Origin: DASVEE01 sp036399695
GTDB lineage: Bacteria > Acidobacteriota > Thermoanaerobaculia > Gp7-AA8
Reading direction: 5' to 3'
Assembly (NCBI GenBank): GCA_036399695.1
Contig: DASWMP010000156.1
Coordinates: 1-26,365 of the forward strand
Length of the DNA: 26,365 nt
Shown piece by piece: positions 14,473 through 21,922 of the stretch. The notes below the pieces were generated by a model. The model was not told where the DNA came from. It made no database searches and was given only the letters and a program-made list of their open reading frames with translations. The translations under genes were made by a program, and so were the position numbers. Position 1 is the stretch's first letter. Every line of letters begins with the position of its first letter.

Positions 14473-14720
14473 ACGTTCTCCTATGAGCCGACGGTTGGTT
14501 TGGAAAAAGACCGGCTCACAAGAAAGGTGACGCGAGTCGCGCATCCGTTAGTTCTTCTTTGGCGTGATTCAGGGGCGCCGATTAGCCTCATCGCGCCAGA
14601 CGATCCGGCGCGGCGGCAGCCTCACGGTACCGTGCGGTGACGCGCAACTTTGACGCGAACGCTGCGCGTTGACTTGGGAGGCCACGTCGAACGCCGCCCG
14701 AAGACCGCGCCACCCTCATC

Positions 14721-14838
14721 GGGAGGCGACAGCGGGGTCACAGCTTTCTTTCCGCGGGAGGCGACAGCGGGGTCACACCTTCGTTGCACCGCGTGGTCGG
14801 CACAGCGGGGCACAGCGGGGTCACACCTTTCTTTCCGC
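14721..14838. repeat. Three degenerate copies of an AGCGGGGTCACACCTTTCTT repeat
   Basis: Units of about 36 bp begin at 14721 and 14756 (both GGGAGGCGACAGCGGGGTCACA) and near 14801 (CACAGCGGGGTCACACC). Each is followed by a variant of TTTCTTTCCGCG. A relative sits after vsr at 8867-8896. The block is non-coding by appearance; frames across it are artefacts. It lies between the small-peptide gene and the terminator of the next minus-strand gene. Confidence 0.7.
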
Positions 14839-14863
14839 GTGTGGTCGGCAACCGGCCACCCAC

Positions 14864-14897
14864 AAAAAAGCGGGCGCGCCCTTTCGGACGCGCCCGC
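14864..14897 (-). terminator. Rho-independent terminator of the 184-aa gene
   Basis: On the minus strand GCGGGCGCG (14897-14889) pairs with CGCGCCCGC (14878-14870), a perfect 9-bp stem with loop TCCGAAAGGG, followed by six T residues (14869-14864). It lies about 30 nt after the stop codon at 14927. A variant with the same loop ends the transcription unit at 9074. Confidence 0.85.
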
Positions 14898-14926
14898 GGG
14901 CGTCTACTGCACTTCAGGCGTTACGA

Positions 14927-15481
14927 CTACTTCTCGGAACCCGGCGTCGCATTGCCGGCCGGCTTCGCCGGCGGCTCGGCCTTTTCCGGCGACGGCTTGC
15001 GCGCTCGCCCGAGGGCGCGGCGCATGTCGTCGACGTGCGGTACGAGGTGACCGTTCTCCGGCCGTTTCGCGAGACGCTGGGCGACCGAGTACGTCGTCAG
15101 CGATTCACTTCCCGCCTTGTTCCGGGCCACCGTGACGCTGTAGCGGACGAATTGCGCCAGTGCCTCCAGTTCGTCGGCCAGCGGGCTGAAAGCGTCCGCA
15201 TAGTTCATCCAGTCGTACACCTCGGCCGGACTCGCGCCATCGACGCGCGCGAGTCCCTTCTGATTCGCAACCGCCACCGTCGCCAGCTCGATGAACTCCG
15301 GCGGGACCGCCGCGACGACGCTCATCCGTCTCCTCGCGTCACGCGTCTCCGGGATTGTGAAGTGCGGAACCGCCTCGCGGATCTCGCGAAGCTGCTGCAG
15401 GCGCACCTGCGCCTCGTCTCTGTAGTTGGTGACAACCGGGTTGGGCTCGACCGGGGACACAGCTTTATTGTTAGCGCTCAT
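14927..15481 (-). CDS. Conserved-looking protein of unknown function, 184 aa
   Basis: The start at 15481 (MSANNK) has AGGAGG 6 nt upstream, better than the longer in-frame start at 15505. The protein is soluble and mostly helical. A central region LPDE-like (PPEFIELATVAVANQKGLARVDGASPAEVYDWMNYADAFSPLADELEALAQFVRYSVTVARNKAGSESLTTYSVAQRLAKRP) suggests a compact helical domain. The tail is Pro/Lys-rich and probably disordered. No signal peptide, cysteine or catalytic motif is seen, and I recognise no family. It is 39 bp downstream of the 224-aa gene on the same strand, so both probably come from the promoter at 16229-16257. Confidence 0.7.
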   Translation of the reverse strand: MSANNKAVSPVEPNPVVTNYRDEAQVRLQQLREIREAVPHFTIPETRDARRRMSVVAAVPPEFIELATVAVANQKGLARVDGASPAEVYDWMNYADAFSPLADELEALAQFVRYSVTVARNKAGSESLTTYSVAQRLAKRPENGHLVPHVDDMRRALGRARKPSPEKAEPPAKPAGNATPGSEK

Positions 15482-15520
15482 TGAGAGCCTCCTAAATTTT
15501 CGCAAACTGCAATGGATGGA

Positions 15521-16195
15521 TCAGAGCAGGCAGAGCGAAAGCGGAGGCGCGCGCCCCTGCGAGGCACGACGTGGAACGCTGACGGCTGCCGGGCGGTTCG
15601 CCCTTCGCCGTCGTTTGAGCGCGATGGAAATGCGGTCGGCGGCCCGGCGCAGCCGGACCGAGAGAGAGCGGCGAATCGGCTCCGGGCGCGGCGTCAGAAG
15701 AATGCGCAGCGGGCTGCCCGGGACGCGCTCCGCCACCAGCTCGCCCGAGGCCAGCCCGGCGAGCATGTTTTCATGCAGCGCGAAGACGGTCGACGAGACC
15801 TGACCGAGCGAGAGGCTCATGACCATCCAGCGCTGCATGATGGCCACGAACTGCTCCGGCGCACCGGCGCCGGTTTCGGGCTCGCGCTCGAGGCAGGCCG
15901 TGATCTCGGCCAGTTCCTTGGCCACCTGGCCCAGACGGGAAGCGGCCATCGACAGACGCGTCTCGGCATGCTCGAGGTTCTGCGAGCTGCGGATCGGCCG
16001 CCACTGGGCCGCACGCTCCGAGCGCGCTGCCACCGTGACGCCGGAAGCCATCAGACGAGCCGACCGGTCGAGCGCACGCTGCGCCCGGCGAAGCGGACGC
16101 ACCCATGCCGGACCGGCCGCCTGCCCGCTCCGCGGGTGGCGCCGTTCCCGGCATGCTGTCGTGGCGCTCTTCGGCGCCTGTGCGTCGTTCGTCAT
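15521..16195 (-). CDS. Protein of unknown function, 224 aa, helical core with basic ends
   Basis: The protein has a very basic N-terminus (residues 1-60, many Arg/Ala), a helical core (NLEHAETRLSMAASRLGQVAKELAEITACLE, then FVAIMQRWMVMSLSLGQVSSTVFALHENMLAGLASGELVAERVPG) and a strongly Arg-rich C-terminus (SLSVRLRRAADRISIALKRRRRANRPAA). It is soluble-looking and could bind nucleic acid or form a helical bundle, but no family is recognised. The ATG at 16195 follows GAGGA at longer than normal spacing, so the exact start is uncertain. A near-consensus promoter lies just upstream. It appears to be the first gene of a two-gene unit with the 184-aa protein. Confidence 0.65.
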   Translation of the reverse strand: MTNDAQAPKSATTACRERRHPRSGQAAGPAWVRPLRRAQRALDRSARLMASGVTVAARSERAAQWRPIRSSQNLEHAETRLSMAASRLGQVAKELAEITACLEREPETGAGAPEQFVAIMQRWMVMSLSLGQVSSTVFALHENMLAGLASGELVAERVPGSPLRILLTPRPEPIRRSLSVRLRRAADRISIALKRRRRANRPAAVSVPRRASQGRAPPLSLCLL

Positions 16196-16228
16196 CGTCG
16201 TTTAACCGTCCTCAGCCTCTGAGCGACA

Positions 16229-16257
16229 AAGATAGGTCCGTAAACCTCGATTGTCAA
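16229..16257 (-). promoter_or_regulatory. Near-consensus sigma-70-type promoter for the 224-aa gene
   Basis: On the minus strand TTGACA (16257-16252) is followed after exactly 17 nt by TATCTT (16234-16229). Transcription would start near 16222, giving a leader of about 27 nt before the ATG at 16195. This is the best -35/-10 pair seen in the window. Confidence 0.75.
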
Positions 16258-16340
16258 CCGGTGCCGAAACATTTATGGTCTAACCGGCTGGAGACCCGAC
16301 GCCAAGTACGATGCTTTCCCGGGATGCCGGTCTGAAGTAG

Positions 16341-16664
16341 GCGCCAAGGATCGATGCAGTCGGCGCAAGCCAATTTGGTTTCGTCGCCAAGGATCGATGC
16401 TATCGGCGCAAGCCAATTTGGCTTCGTCGCCAGGGATCGATGCTATCGACGGAAGCCAATTTGGTTTCGTCGCCAAGGATCGATGCTATCGGCGGAAGCC
16501 AATTTGGCTTCGACGCCAAGGATCGATGCTATCGACGGAAGTCAAATTGGTTTTGACGCCAAGGATCGATGCTATCGGCGGAAGTCAATTTGGCTTTGAC
16601 GCCAAGGATCGATGCTATCGGCGGAAGTCAATTTGGCTTGGGCGCCAACGATCGATGCTGTCGT
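16341..16664. repeat. 43-bp tandem repeat block (about 7.5 units)
   Basis: The anchor GGATCGATGC recurs at 16348, 16391, 16434, 16477, 16520, 16563 and 16606, with a changed copy at 16649, so the period is exactly 43 bp. Each unit carries ATCGAT and a palindromic segment close to GAAGCCAATTTGGCTTC. Units differ by few substitutions and there are no unique spacers. Read on the minus strand, a unit encodes a 14-residue motif like AEAKLASADSIDPW, but 43 bp shifts the frame at every unit, so the block is not a continuous coding repeat. It lies just beyond the end of the ABC-permease gene. A degenerate block of the same family in the opposite orientation is at 25800-26230. Confidence 0.95.
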
Positions 16665-16682
16665 CCGAGAGCCTGCACGGGA

Positions 16683-17432
16683 TCATATTTGCACGCGCGA
16701 GAACAGGTAGCTGCCGGTGAGCAAAAAGGCGACGGTCAGCGCCGACAGCACCGCGAAATCGGTTCCGACGCCGAAGTGGGAGAGTCCCGTGAGCGTGCCC
16801 CTGAGGCCATCGACACCGTAGGCGAGCGGATCGAACGACGCGATCACCTGCAGGGCGCGGGGCGCATTCGTCAGCGGAAAGAGCGCGCCGGAGAGAAAGA
16901 ACGTCGGCATCACCACGAAGTTCGTGATGAGTTGGAAGCCCTGGAAGTCTTCCATGACCGAGGCGATGGCCGTTCCGAGGGCGGTGAACATCACCGCTAC
17001 GAGCGCCATGACGACGAGCGCGCCGGGGATGCCGGCGGCTTCGGGACGAAACCCGACCAGACAACAGGCGACGCTCACGATCAACCCCTGCAGGAGCGCC
17101 ACCGTCGCACCGCCCAACGTACGCCCTACCATGATCGTCAGCCGCGAGACCGGCGCGACGAGGGTCTCCTTCAGAAAGCCGAACTGCCGGTCCCAGATCA
17201 GCTCCATGCCGCTGAAGATGGCCGTGAACAGAATCGTCATGCAGATGACGCCCGGAGCGAGAAACTGCAGGTAGTTCCCCTGGCCGGCACGCTGATAGAC
17301 CGGCCCGAAGCCGAATCCCAACGCCACGAGGTACAGCAGCGGCTGACCGAGGGCGCCGACGATGCGGGCACGCGAGCGCACGTACCGCTTGAGCTGCCGG
17401 ATCCACAGCATGCGGATGACGTCGAGAGTCAT
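16683..17432 (-). CDS. ABC-2 type transporter permease (DrrB-like)
   Basis: The inner-membrane subunit of an exporter, 249 aa. Several hydrophobic segments are visible (YLVALGFGFGPVY; FLAPGVICMTILFTAIFSGMELIW; VALLQGLIVSVACCLVGF; GALVVMALVAVMFTALGTAIASVM; LITNFVVMPTFFLSGALFPL; FAVLSALTVAFLLTGSYLF), consistent with six spans. The RQFGFLKETLVAPVSR and FFLSGALFPLTNAP stretches are typical of the DrrB/NodJ ABC-2 class that exports drugs, lipids or polysaccharides. I chose the ATG at 17432, which overlaps the ATPase stop (ATGA). A GTG at 17444 is also in frame. It is the last gene of the long minus-strand operon, whose product it may export. Confidence 0.9.
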   Translation of the reverse strand: MTLDVIRMLWIRQLKRYVRSRARIVGALGQPLLYLVALGFGFGPVYQRAGQGNYLQFLAPGVICMTILFTAIFSGMELIWDRQFGFLKETLVAPVSRLTIMVGRTLGGATVALLQGLIVSVACCLVGFRPEAAGIPGALVVMALVAVMFTALGTAIASVMEDFQGFQLITNFVVMPTFFLSGALFPLTNAPRALQVIASFDPLAYGVDGLRGTLTGLSHFGVGTDFAVLSALTVAFLLTGSYLFSRVQI

Positions 17433-18232
17433 CGCCGTCCCCACATGCGCGCGATGCCTCTCATCCTGTCCACGCTCCCCACCGCCTCGTCACGAATCGT
17501 CGCACCGGTGAGCGCCAGAAATGCGTCTTCGAGCGTCGTCGTCGAGGTCTGCTGCTTGAGCGCCGCGGCCGACCCTTCGGCGACGATGCGGCCGTGATCG
17601 ATGATGGCGATCCGTCTGGCCACGCGCTCCGCTTCATCCATGTAGTGCGTCGTCAGAAACACCGTGACGTGCTCCTGCTCGTTGAGCCGCTCGACGACCG
17701 TCCACAACTGATTTCTGGTCTGCGGATCGAGTCCGAGCGTCGGCTCGTCCAGAAACAGGATCTTCGGCGTATGCAGCAACCCTCGGGCGATCTCGAGGCG
17801 CCGCTTCATCCCTCCCGAGAATTGTTTGACGAGCGAGTCCCGCCGCTCCCACAGCTCGAACAGCCGCAGCAGGTGCTCGATCCGCTCCTGCCGCTGCGCG
17901 CGTGGAATCGCGTAGAGCGAAGCGTGCAGTTCGAGGTTCTCGATCGCGGTGAGCTCCTCGTCGAGGCTCGGGTCCTGAAAGACGATCCCGAACCGGCGCC
18001 GGACGCCGATCGCGTCGCTCCTGGGATCCAGTCCGTCGATGGTGATGCTCCCGCTCGTCGGTTTCAGCAGCGTGGTGAGCATCTTGATCGTCGTGGTCTT
18101 CCCGGCGCCATTCGGACCGAGAAACGCGAAGATCTCGCCTGAGCGGACCGTGAATGAAACGCCGTCGACGGCGACGAAATCGCCGTACTGCTTCACCAGC
18201 TTCTCGACCTGGATGATCGATTCGTCAGCCAT
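17429..18232 (-). CDS. ABC transporter ATP-binding protein (DrrA-like)
   Basis: The 267-aa ATPase drives the neighbouring ABC-2 permease. It has Walker A GPNGAGKTT (39-47), the Q-loop VFQDPSLDEELT (85-95), signature SGGMKRR (139-145), Walker B LFLDEPTLGLDP (159-170) and the switch histidine in TTHYMDEAERVA (H196). The tail TTTLEDAFLALTG is typical of DrrA/CcmA-type export ATPases, including daunorubicin self-resistance proteins. It overlaps the upstream TrpRS-like gene by 8 bp and the permease by 4 bp, so it is translationally embedded in the operon. Substrate cannot be read from sequence. Confidence 0.95.
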   Translation of the reverse strand: MADESIIQVEKLVKQYGDFVAVDGVSFTVRSGEIFAFLGPNGAGKTTTIKMLTTLLKPTSGSITIDGLDPRSDAIGVRRRFGIVFQDPSLDEELTAIENLELHASLYAIPRAQRQERIEHLLRLFELWERRDSLVKQFSGGMKRRLEIARGLLHTPKILFLDEPTLGLDPQTRNQLWTVVERLNEQEHVTVFLTTHYMDEAERVARRIAIIDHGRIVAEGSAAALKQQTSTTTLEDAFLALTGATIRDEAVGSVDRMRGIARMWGRR

Positions 18233-19451
18233 GCGACGCGAACAGCTCTCGATGCGTGTCGATCTTCTTCCGATACTTCGATCGTTCCCAGAGGTTTTTG
18301 ACCTTGGTGAAGAACTTCAGATACTCGTGCTTGATCTCTTTCCAGCTCTCGTAGTCGTCCGCCCGGTTCTTGAAAGCGCGTTCCGCTTCTCTCAATTTGT
18401 CCGGGCTCCAGTCCGAGGCCAGCACCATCATCTGCAGAATCACTTCTTCGCTTCTTTCGCCGCAGTCGATGATCTTCCGATGCAACTCCTCCGGGCTGTC
18501 GCCCAGGTTGATCGAGGAGTCGGGGATGCTCTTCGACATTTTCACGTAAGGGAAAAAGCCACCGATCAGCCGGTTGAACAGGGCGCCGATCTGTGCGTCC
18601 GGACGGACCAGACGATTGACGCCGCCGGCCTTGAGCTTCAGCCTCTCGACCGCGATTCTCGCCAGGTGCGGGTGGTGATGCTCTTCCAGCCCGACCGGCA
18701 CGATGACCCCTCGCTTTCCGTCCCGCACGAGGGGCAGGATGATGTCCGTGATCGTGAACGTACGGCTCACCATCTTCGAGAAGTCGTTCCCGAGCAATCG
18801 CAACCGTTTATAGGTATCGCTCGTGACCTCGCGGTTTTCGAGGAGGTCCTTCGTGCTCAAGACGCTGGAGACGAGCGAAAACACCCGGGAATGATCGTGA
18901 TAGTTGTGCGTCCGGATCTCGCCCCGCGTTTCGTCGAATCCGAGCTTCCTGATGAATGAGATGAACTGATGGGCGTTCTGGATCAGGTCATCCAGCGGTT
19001 TCTGTCTCGAGTTCAACGCGCTCAATTCAGAAATGATGATGTGCGTGTAGATGCCGGTGCGCTTCTGCAGCTCGAGCACCCGGAAGATCGAAGAAAGCGT
19101 CCCCGCCGTCGGCGAGTTGGTCGGACCAAACCCCGTGACGATGGCCAGGTCCTTCGCGGGGATGTCGCCGAAGGTGTCGAGGTTGGAGTAACAGAGGTAC
19201 TTCGAGTTCAGCTCGTCGTTGTGCCCGTAGTTGTGAAACCGCAGCTCGTGAGGAAACCTGGTGTAGCCAAAGGTGTCGATGATCTTGCCGAGCTTTCGGT
19301 TCGAGTATCCGAGCTCTTTCAGCGCGTGCCTGTACTCGGTGGCCACTTCATCGACCGATCGGTTCTGCCGTTCTGCGATCTCTTTCAGCTCCTCGAGCGA
19401 AACATCCCGCCTCATCGAGGGCTTGCGGGTGCTGGCTTTGCTGTTTTTCAT
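18225..19451 (-). CDS. Divergent TrpRS-like class I aminoacyl-tRNA synthetase
   Basis: The 408-aa protein belongs to the TrpRS/TyrRS fold group but is far from housekeeping enzymes. In ATG numbering, TGFGPTNSPTAGT (106-118) aligns with the HIGH loop, where TAGT replaces HIGH/TIGN. KMSKS (304-308) is intact, followed by SINLGDSPEELHRKI. PVGLEEHHHPHLARIAVERL resembles the VGEDQ-H-LAR segment of TrpRS. There is an extra N-terminal region of about 100 residues (SLEELKEIAERQNRSVDEVATEYRHALKELGYSNRKLGKIID) unlike bacterial TrpRS. The ATG at 19451 has no clear ribosome site. A TTG at 19514 overlaps the trpS stop and lies 6 nt after GGGG, so coupled initiation there (429 aa) is equally possible. It may charge tRNA, or activate an amino acid for biosynthesis. 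Confidence 0.8.
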   Translation of the reverse strand: MKNSKASTRKPSMRRDVSLEELKEIAERQNRSVDEVATEYRHALKELGYSNRKLGKIIDTFGYTRFPHELRFHNYGHNDELNSKYLCYSNLDTFGDIPAKDLAIVTGFGPTNSPTAGTLSSIFRVLELQKRTGIYTHIIISELSALNSRQKPLDDLIQNAHQFISFIRKLGFDETRGEIRTHNYHDHSRVFSLVSSVLSTKDLLENREVTSDTYKRLRLLGNDFSKMVSRTFTITDIILPLVRDGKRGVIVPVGLEEHHHPHLARIAVERLKLKAGGVNRLVRPDAQIGALFNRLIGGFFPYVKMSKSIPDSSINLGDSPEELHRKIIDCGERSEEVILQMMVLASDWSPDKLREAERAFKNRADDYESWKEIKHEYLKFFTKVKNLWERSKYRKKIDTHRELFASHG

Positions 19452-19510
19452 GAGAACTGTGGAGACGGCGAAGGGCCCGGGGACGCCGTGAGTCGCATCG
19501 GCCGGCCCTG

Positions 19511-20578
19511 TCAACTGAACCCCAGGACCCTCCTGGCTTCGGTGAGAGTTTCGGTGGCGTGCTGGCGCGCGACCCTGGCTCCTTCTTCCAGAACAGCCGG
19601 CACGTAGTCCGGATCGCGGCTGATCTCGGCTCGTTTCGCCTGAAACTCTTCGAGGAAGTGCTGCACGATGCGGGTCAGCGCCTGCTTGAACTGCCCCATC
19701 ACCGGCTTGCCGCTCTTGTGCGCCTCGATGATGGCCGCCACCTCGTCGCGCTCCGCGTCGGTTTTCGCCAATCCCTTGGCAATCAGGATGTGGCTCTCCA
19801 GCCGCTCGTTCATCACGCCTTCGAAGGCGGTTTCCGCGACCTTGATCTTGCCGGCGGCCGTCTTCATGTCGTCCGTCAGGAAGAGAGCACCGGCAGGGTT
19901 GCTCTTGCTCATCTTTCCCTCTCCCTTGAGAGAGAGGATGCGCAGCGACTCGACCTGCAGAATCTGCGGGATCGGCAGCAGCGGCTCGTACCTCGCGTTG
20001 AACCTGCGGGCGATCAGGCGGGCGAACTCCATGTGCGGGACCTGATCCTCGCCGACCGCCACCCTCCGGGACCGGTTCAGCAGAATGTCGGCCGCCATCA
20101 TGACCGGATAGAGCAGCAGGAGGGCGTTCGCCGTTTCCGGCCGTGCGTCGTTCCTGAGCTTGTCCTTGAGGGTCGGCACGCGCAGGAGCTCGGCCACGGA
20201 AACGAGCTTGGCCAGCAGCGTGGTGAACGTGGTCACTTCTCCCACGATCTCCGACTGCAGATAGATCTTCGCTTTCCGCGGGTCCACTCCGAGGGCGATG
20301 TAGTCCGCCACGACGCCGTGCGTGTACTGCCTGATGGTCGCCGGGTCGCTGTCCGTGAGCGCGTGGAGGTCGGCCACGAACACGACAGGAGACACCCCCT
20401 GCGCCTGAAGCTCGACGATGGGTGCGACGGCCCCGAGGTAATTCGCAACCGTCAGGTGGCCGGTGGGCCTGATGCCGGTCAGCAAATCGACGCCGTACGG
20501 CATGGCCGCCGCGTCGGATGCGGCATCAGCCGCAACTTGGTTTGTATTCTCTTCGTTATCAGTCATCATTTCGTGCAT
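19511..20578 (-). CDS. trpS: Tryptophanyl-tRNA synthetase (bacterial type)
   Basis: It is predicted to activate tryptophan with ATP and charge tRNA-Trp. Called from 20578 it is 355 aa, slightly longer than usual because of an acidic N-terminal extension (MTDNEENTNQVAADAASDAAA). The core is standard: TGIRPTGHLTVANYLGA (HIGH loop, here TVAN instead of the usual TIGN), FVADLHALT, YPVMMAADILLNRSRRVAVGEDQVPHMEFAR, and GEGKMSKSNP. The frame is open up to 20740, so the start is uncertain; 20503 would remove the extension. About 180 bp separate it from the HPr-kinase-like gene. It sits inside a biosynthesis-like operon beside a second TrpRS-like gene, so it may be an auxiliary or resistance TrpRS and not the only one in the genome. 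Confidence 0.9.
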   Translation of the reverse strand: MHEMMTDNEENTNQVAADAASDAAAMPYGVDLLTGIRPTGHLTVANYLGAVAPIVELQAQGVSPVVFVADLHALTDSDPATIRQYTHGVVADYIALGVDPRKAKIYLQSEIVGEVTTFTTLLAKLVSVAELLRVPTLKDKLRNDARPETANALLLLYPVMMAADILLNRSRRVAVGEDQVPHMEFARLIARRFNARYEPLLPIPQILQVESLRILSLKGEGKMSKSNPAGALFLTDDMKTAAGKIKVAETAFEGVMNERLESHILIAKGLAKTDAERDEVAAIIEAHKSGKPVMGQFKQALTRIVQHFLEEFQAKRAEISRDPDYVPAVLEEGARVARQHATETLTEARRVLGFS

Positions 20579-20758
20579 GAGTTCCGGCACACGCCGCTCC
20601 GGCGCAGCTTGATCCGTTTTCCCGTACTTGTCAAGGCCGTGGCGTCTTTTCGCATCGCCGCAGATTGTGCGGTGTTGCGTTGCAGCGCCTCCGGATCCCC
20701 GCGGATCGGGCCTCGTCGGCATACCGGTTTGGTGCGGCATGCGGATGAATGTTCGACG

Positions 20759-21922
20759 TCAATTTCCCGACAACCCGAGCTCAGTCAACAGCGAATCGAA
20801 GTTCTTTCTGTAATCGAACCCGGACGTGACCGTATAGCTCTTCACGTCGCCCAGGATCTGCAGCAACTCCTGTTTTCGTGCGTTGCCGTCCAGAGTGGAC
20901 ATGTTCGTCAAACCCTCGAACAGCATTACAGTCGGAGCGAGACTCACTTCCAGGAACCGGTCCACGACTTCGGCGGAATCACTCTGCTCGACGTGCATGC
21001 CCGATCGCTGCTTGTCGAGCCCCACTTTCAGCGCATGCGTAATCCGGCCGGCTCCCGCGACGCCGCCGTTTGCGCACAGTGCGTCGAAGTCGATCGAGAT
21101 CTGCCCCTTCTTCCCGACGTCGAACAATTCCGTCCGCGCCGTATCGGCCATCGCCAGGAAGGCATCGGCCACGATGCCGGCTTTCAGGAAAAAGTCTTTG
21201 AACTCGAGGTACGTGCCGGCTCTGACGTTGAAATAGTTCCTGATGTTGTAGCGGAGCGGTTCACCATGCCGGGTGATGTACGTCGTTTCCTCTGTGACGA
21301 TCCGCCATCCGTTTTCCAGGAACAGGAACGCGAACGTCGTCTTGCCGCCCAGCGAGGTACTACTGAGCAGCACGCTGTTGCGCCCATCGCTGACCAGACC
21401 TCCATGGACCGCGAACAGATCGCCATGGAGCAGGTAGGGCGTCAACAGCAGGATATTGACCATGCTCATGGCTTTCTTCTCGCCCGTGGTGGCCATCAGG
21501 CAACGGTTCGACGTCGTGTCGTAGACGTAATAGAAATACTCGTAGCATTTGATGATGCAGAAGCGGCCGTCGCTGGTGCTCTTCGCGAGAGAGGTCGCGA
21601 GCGTCGCCTCATTGAAGCTCCGGACCCGCTCGTTCGGCGACCATTCCGGATGCTGGAACAGGACGGCGATCTTGCGAAAGATCTCTTCGCTCTCGGTGAT
21701 GAACGCCTCGATCGTGTTTTGACCGGACCCCGCCGCCTTCAGCGCGCCATTGAAGGCGGTGCTCAACCTGGCCATGCCTTCCGCACAGGACGCGTGGGTG
21801 CAAACGATGCGCGTCAACAGGCGATCCGACAGCAGACGATGCTGCGTCTGATGGGGATCGCCCGCGATGGCGCCCACGGTGTCATCGAACGCCGCGGCTA
21901 CTTCCGTCGTCAGGTCATTCAT
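20759..21922 (-). CDS. HPr-kinase-like P-loop protein
   Basis: The 387-aa protein resembles the HPr-kinase-related (HprK) group found beside ribosomal-peptide and other biosynthetic genes, not the true carbon-regulatory kinase. The diagnostic part is LLHGDLFAVHGGLVSDGRNSVLLSSTSLGGKTTFAFLFLENGWRIVTEETTYI. HGG is at 173-175, the P-loop SSTSLGGKTT at 187-196 with K194, and EETTYI at 211-216 stands where the acidic SDD-type motif is expected. The first 150 residues are helical and unfamiliar. The start codon overlaps the stop of the nucleotidyltransferase (ATGA), so the two are coupled. In characterised lasso-peptide clusters, related kinases phosphorylate a precursor peptide. Whether this one does so, or acts on a small molecule, is unknown. 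Confidence 0.7.
   Translation of the reverse strand: MNDLTTEVAAAFDDTVGAIAGDPHQTQHRLLSDRLLTRIVCTHASCAEGMARLSTAFNGALKAAGSGQNTIEAFITESEEIFRKIAVLFQHPEWSPNERVRSFNEATLATSLAKSTSDGRFCIIKCYEYFYYVYDTTSNRCLMATTGEKKAMSMVNILLLTPYLLHGDLFAVHGGLVSDGRNSVLLSSTSLGGKTTFAFLFLENGWRIVTEETTYITRHGEPLRYNIRNYFNVRAGTYLEFKDFFLKAGIVADAFLAMADTARTELFDVGKKGQISIDFDALCANGGVAGAGRITHALKVGLDKQRSGMHVEQSDSAEVVDRFLEVSLAPTVMLFEGLTNMSTLDGNARKQELLQILGDVKSYTVTSGFDYRKNFDSLLTELGLSGN

Noticed and set aside
16341..16664. CRISPR array
   Set aside because: Units are contiguous 43-bp tandem copies without unique spacers, and no cas gene is present.
16354..17597. + strand frames over the 43-bp repeats and the ABC permease gene
   Set aside because: The repeat lacks stops in several frames, so open frames arise automatically; the permease on the other strand is clear.
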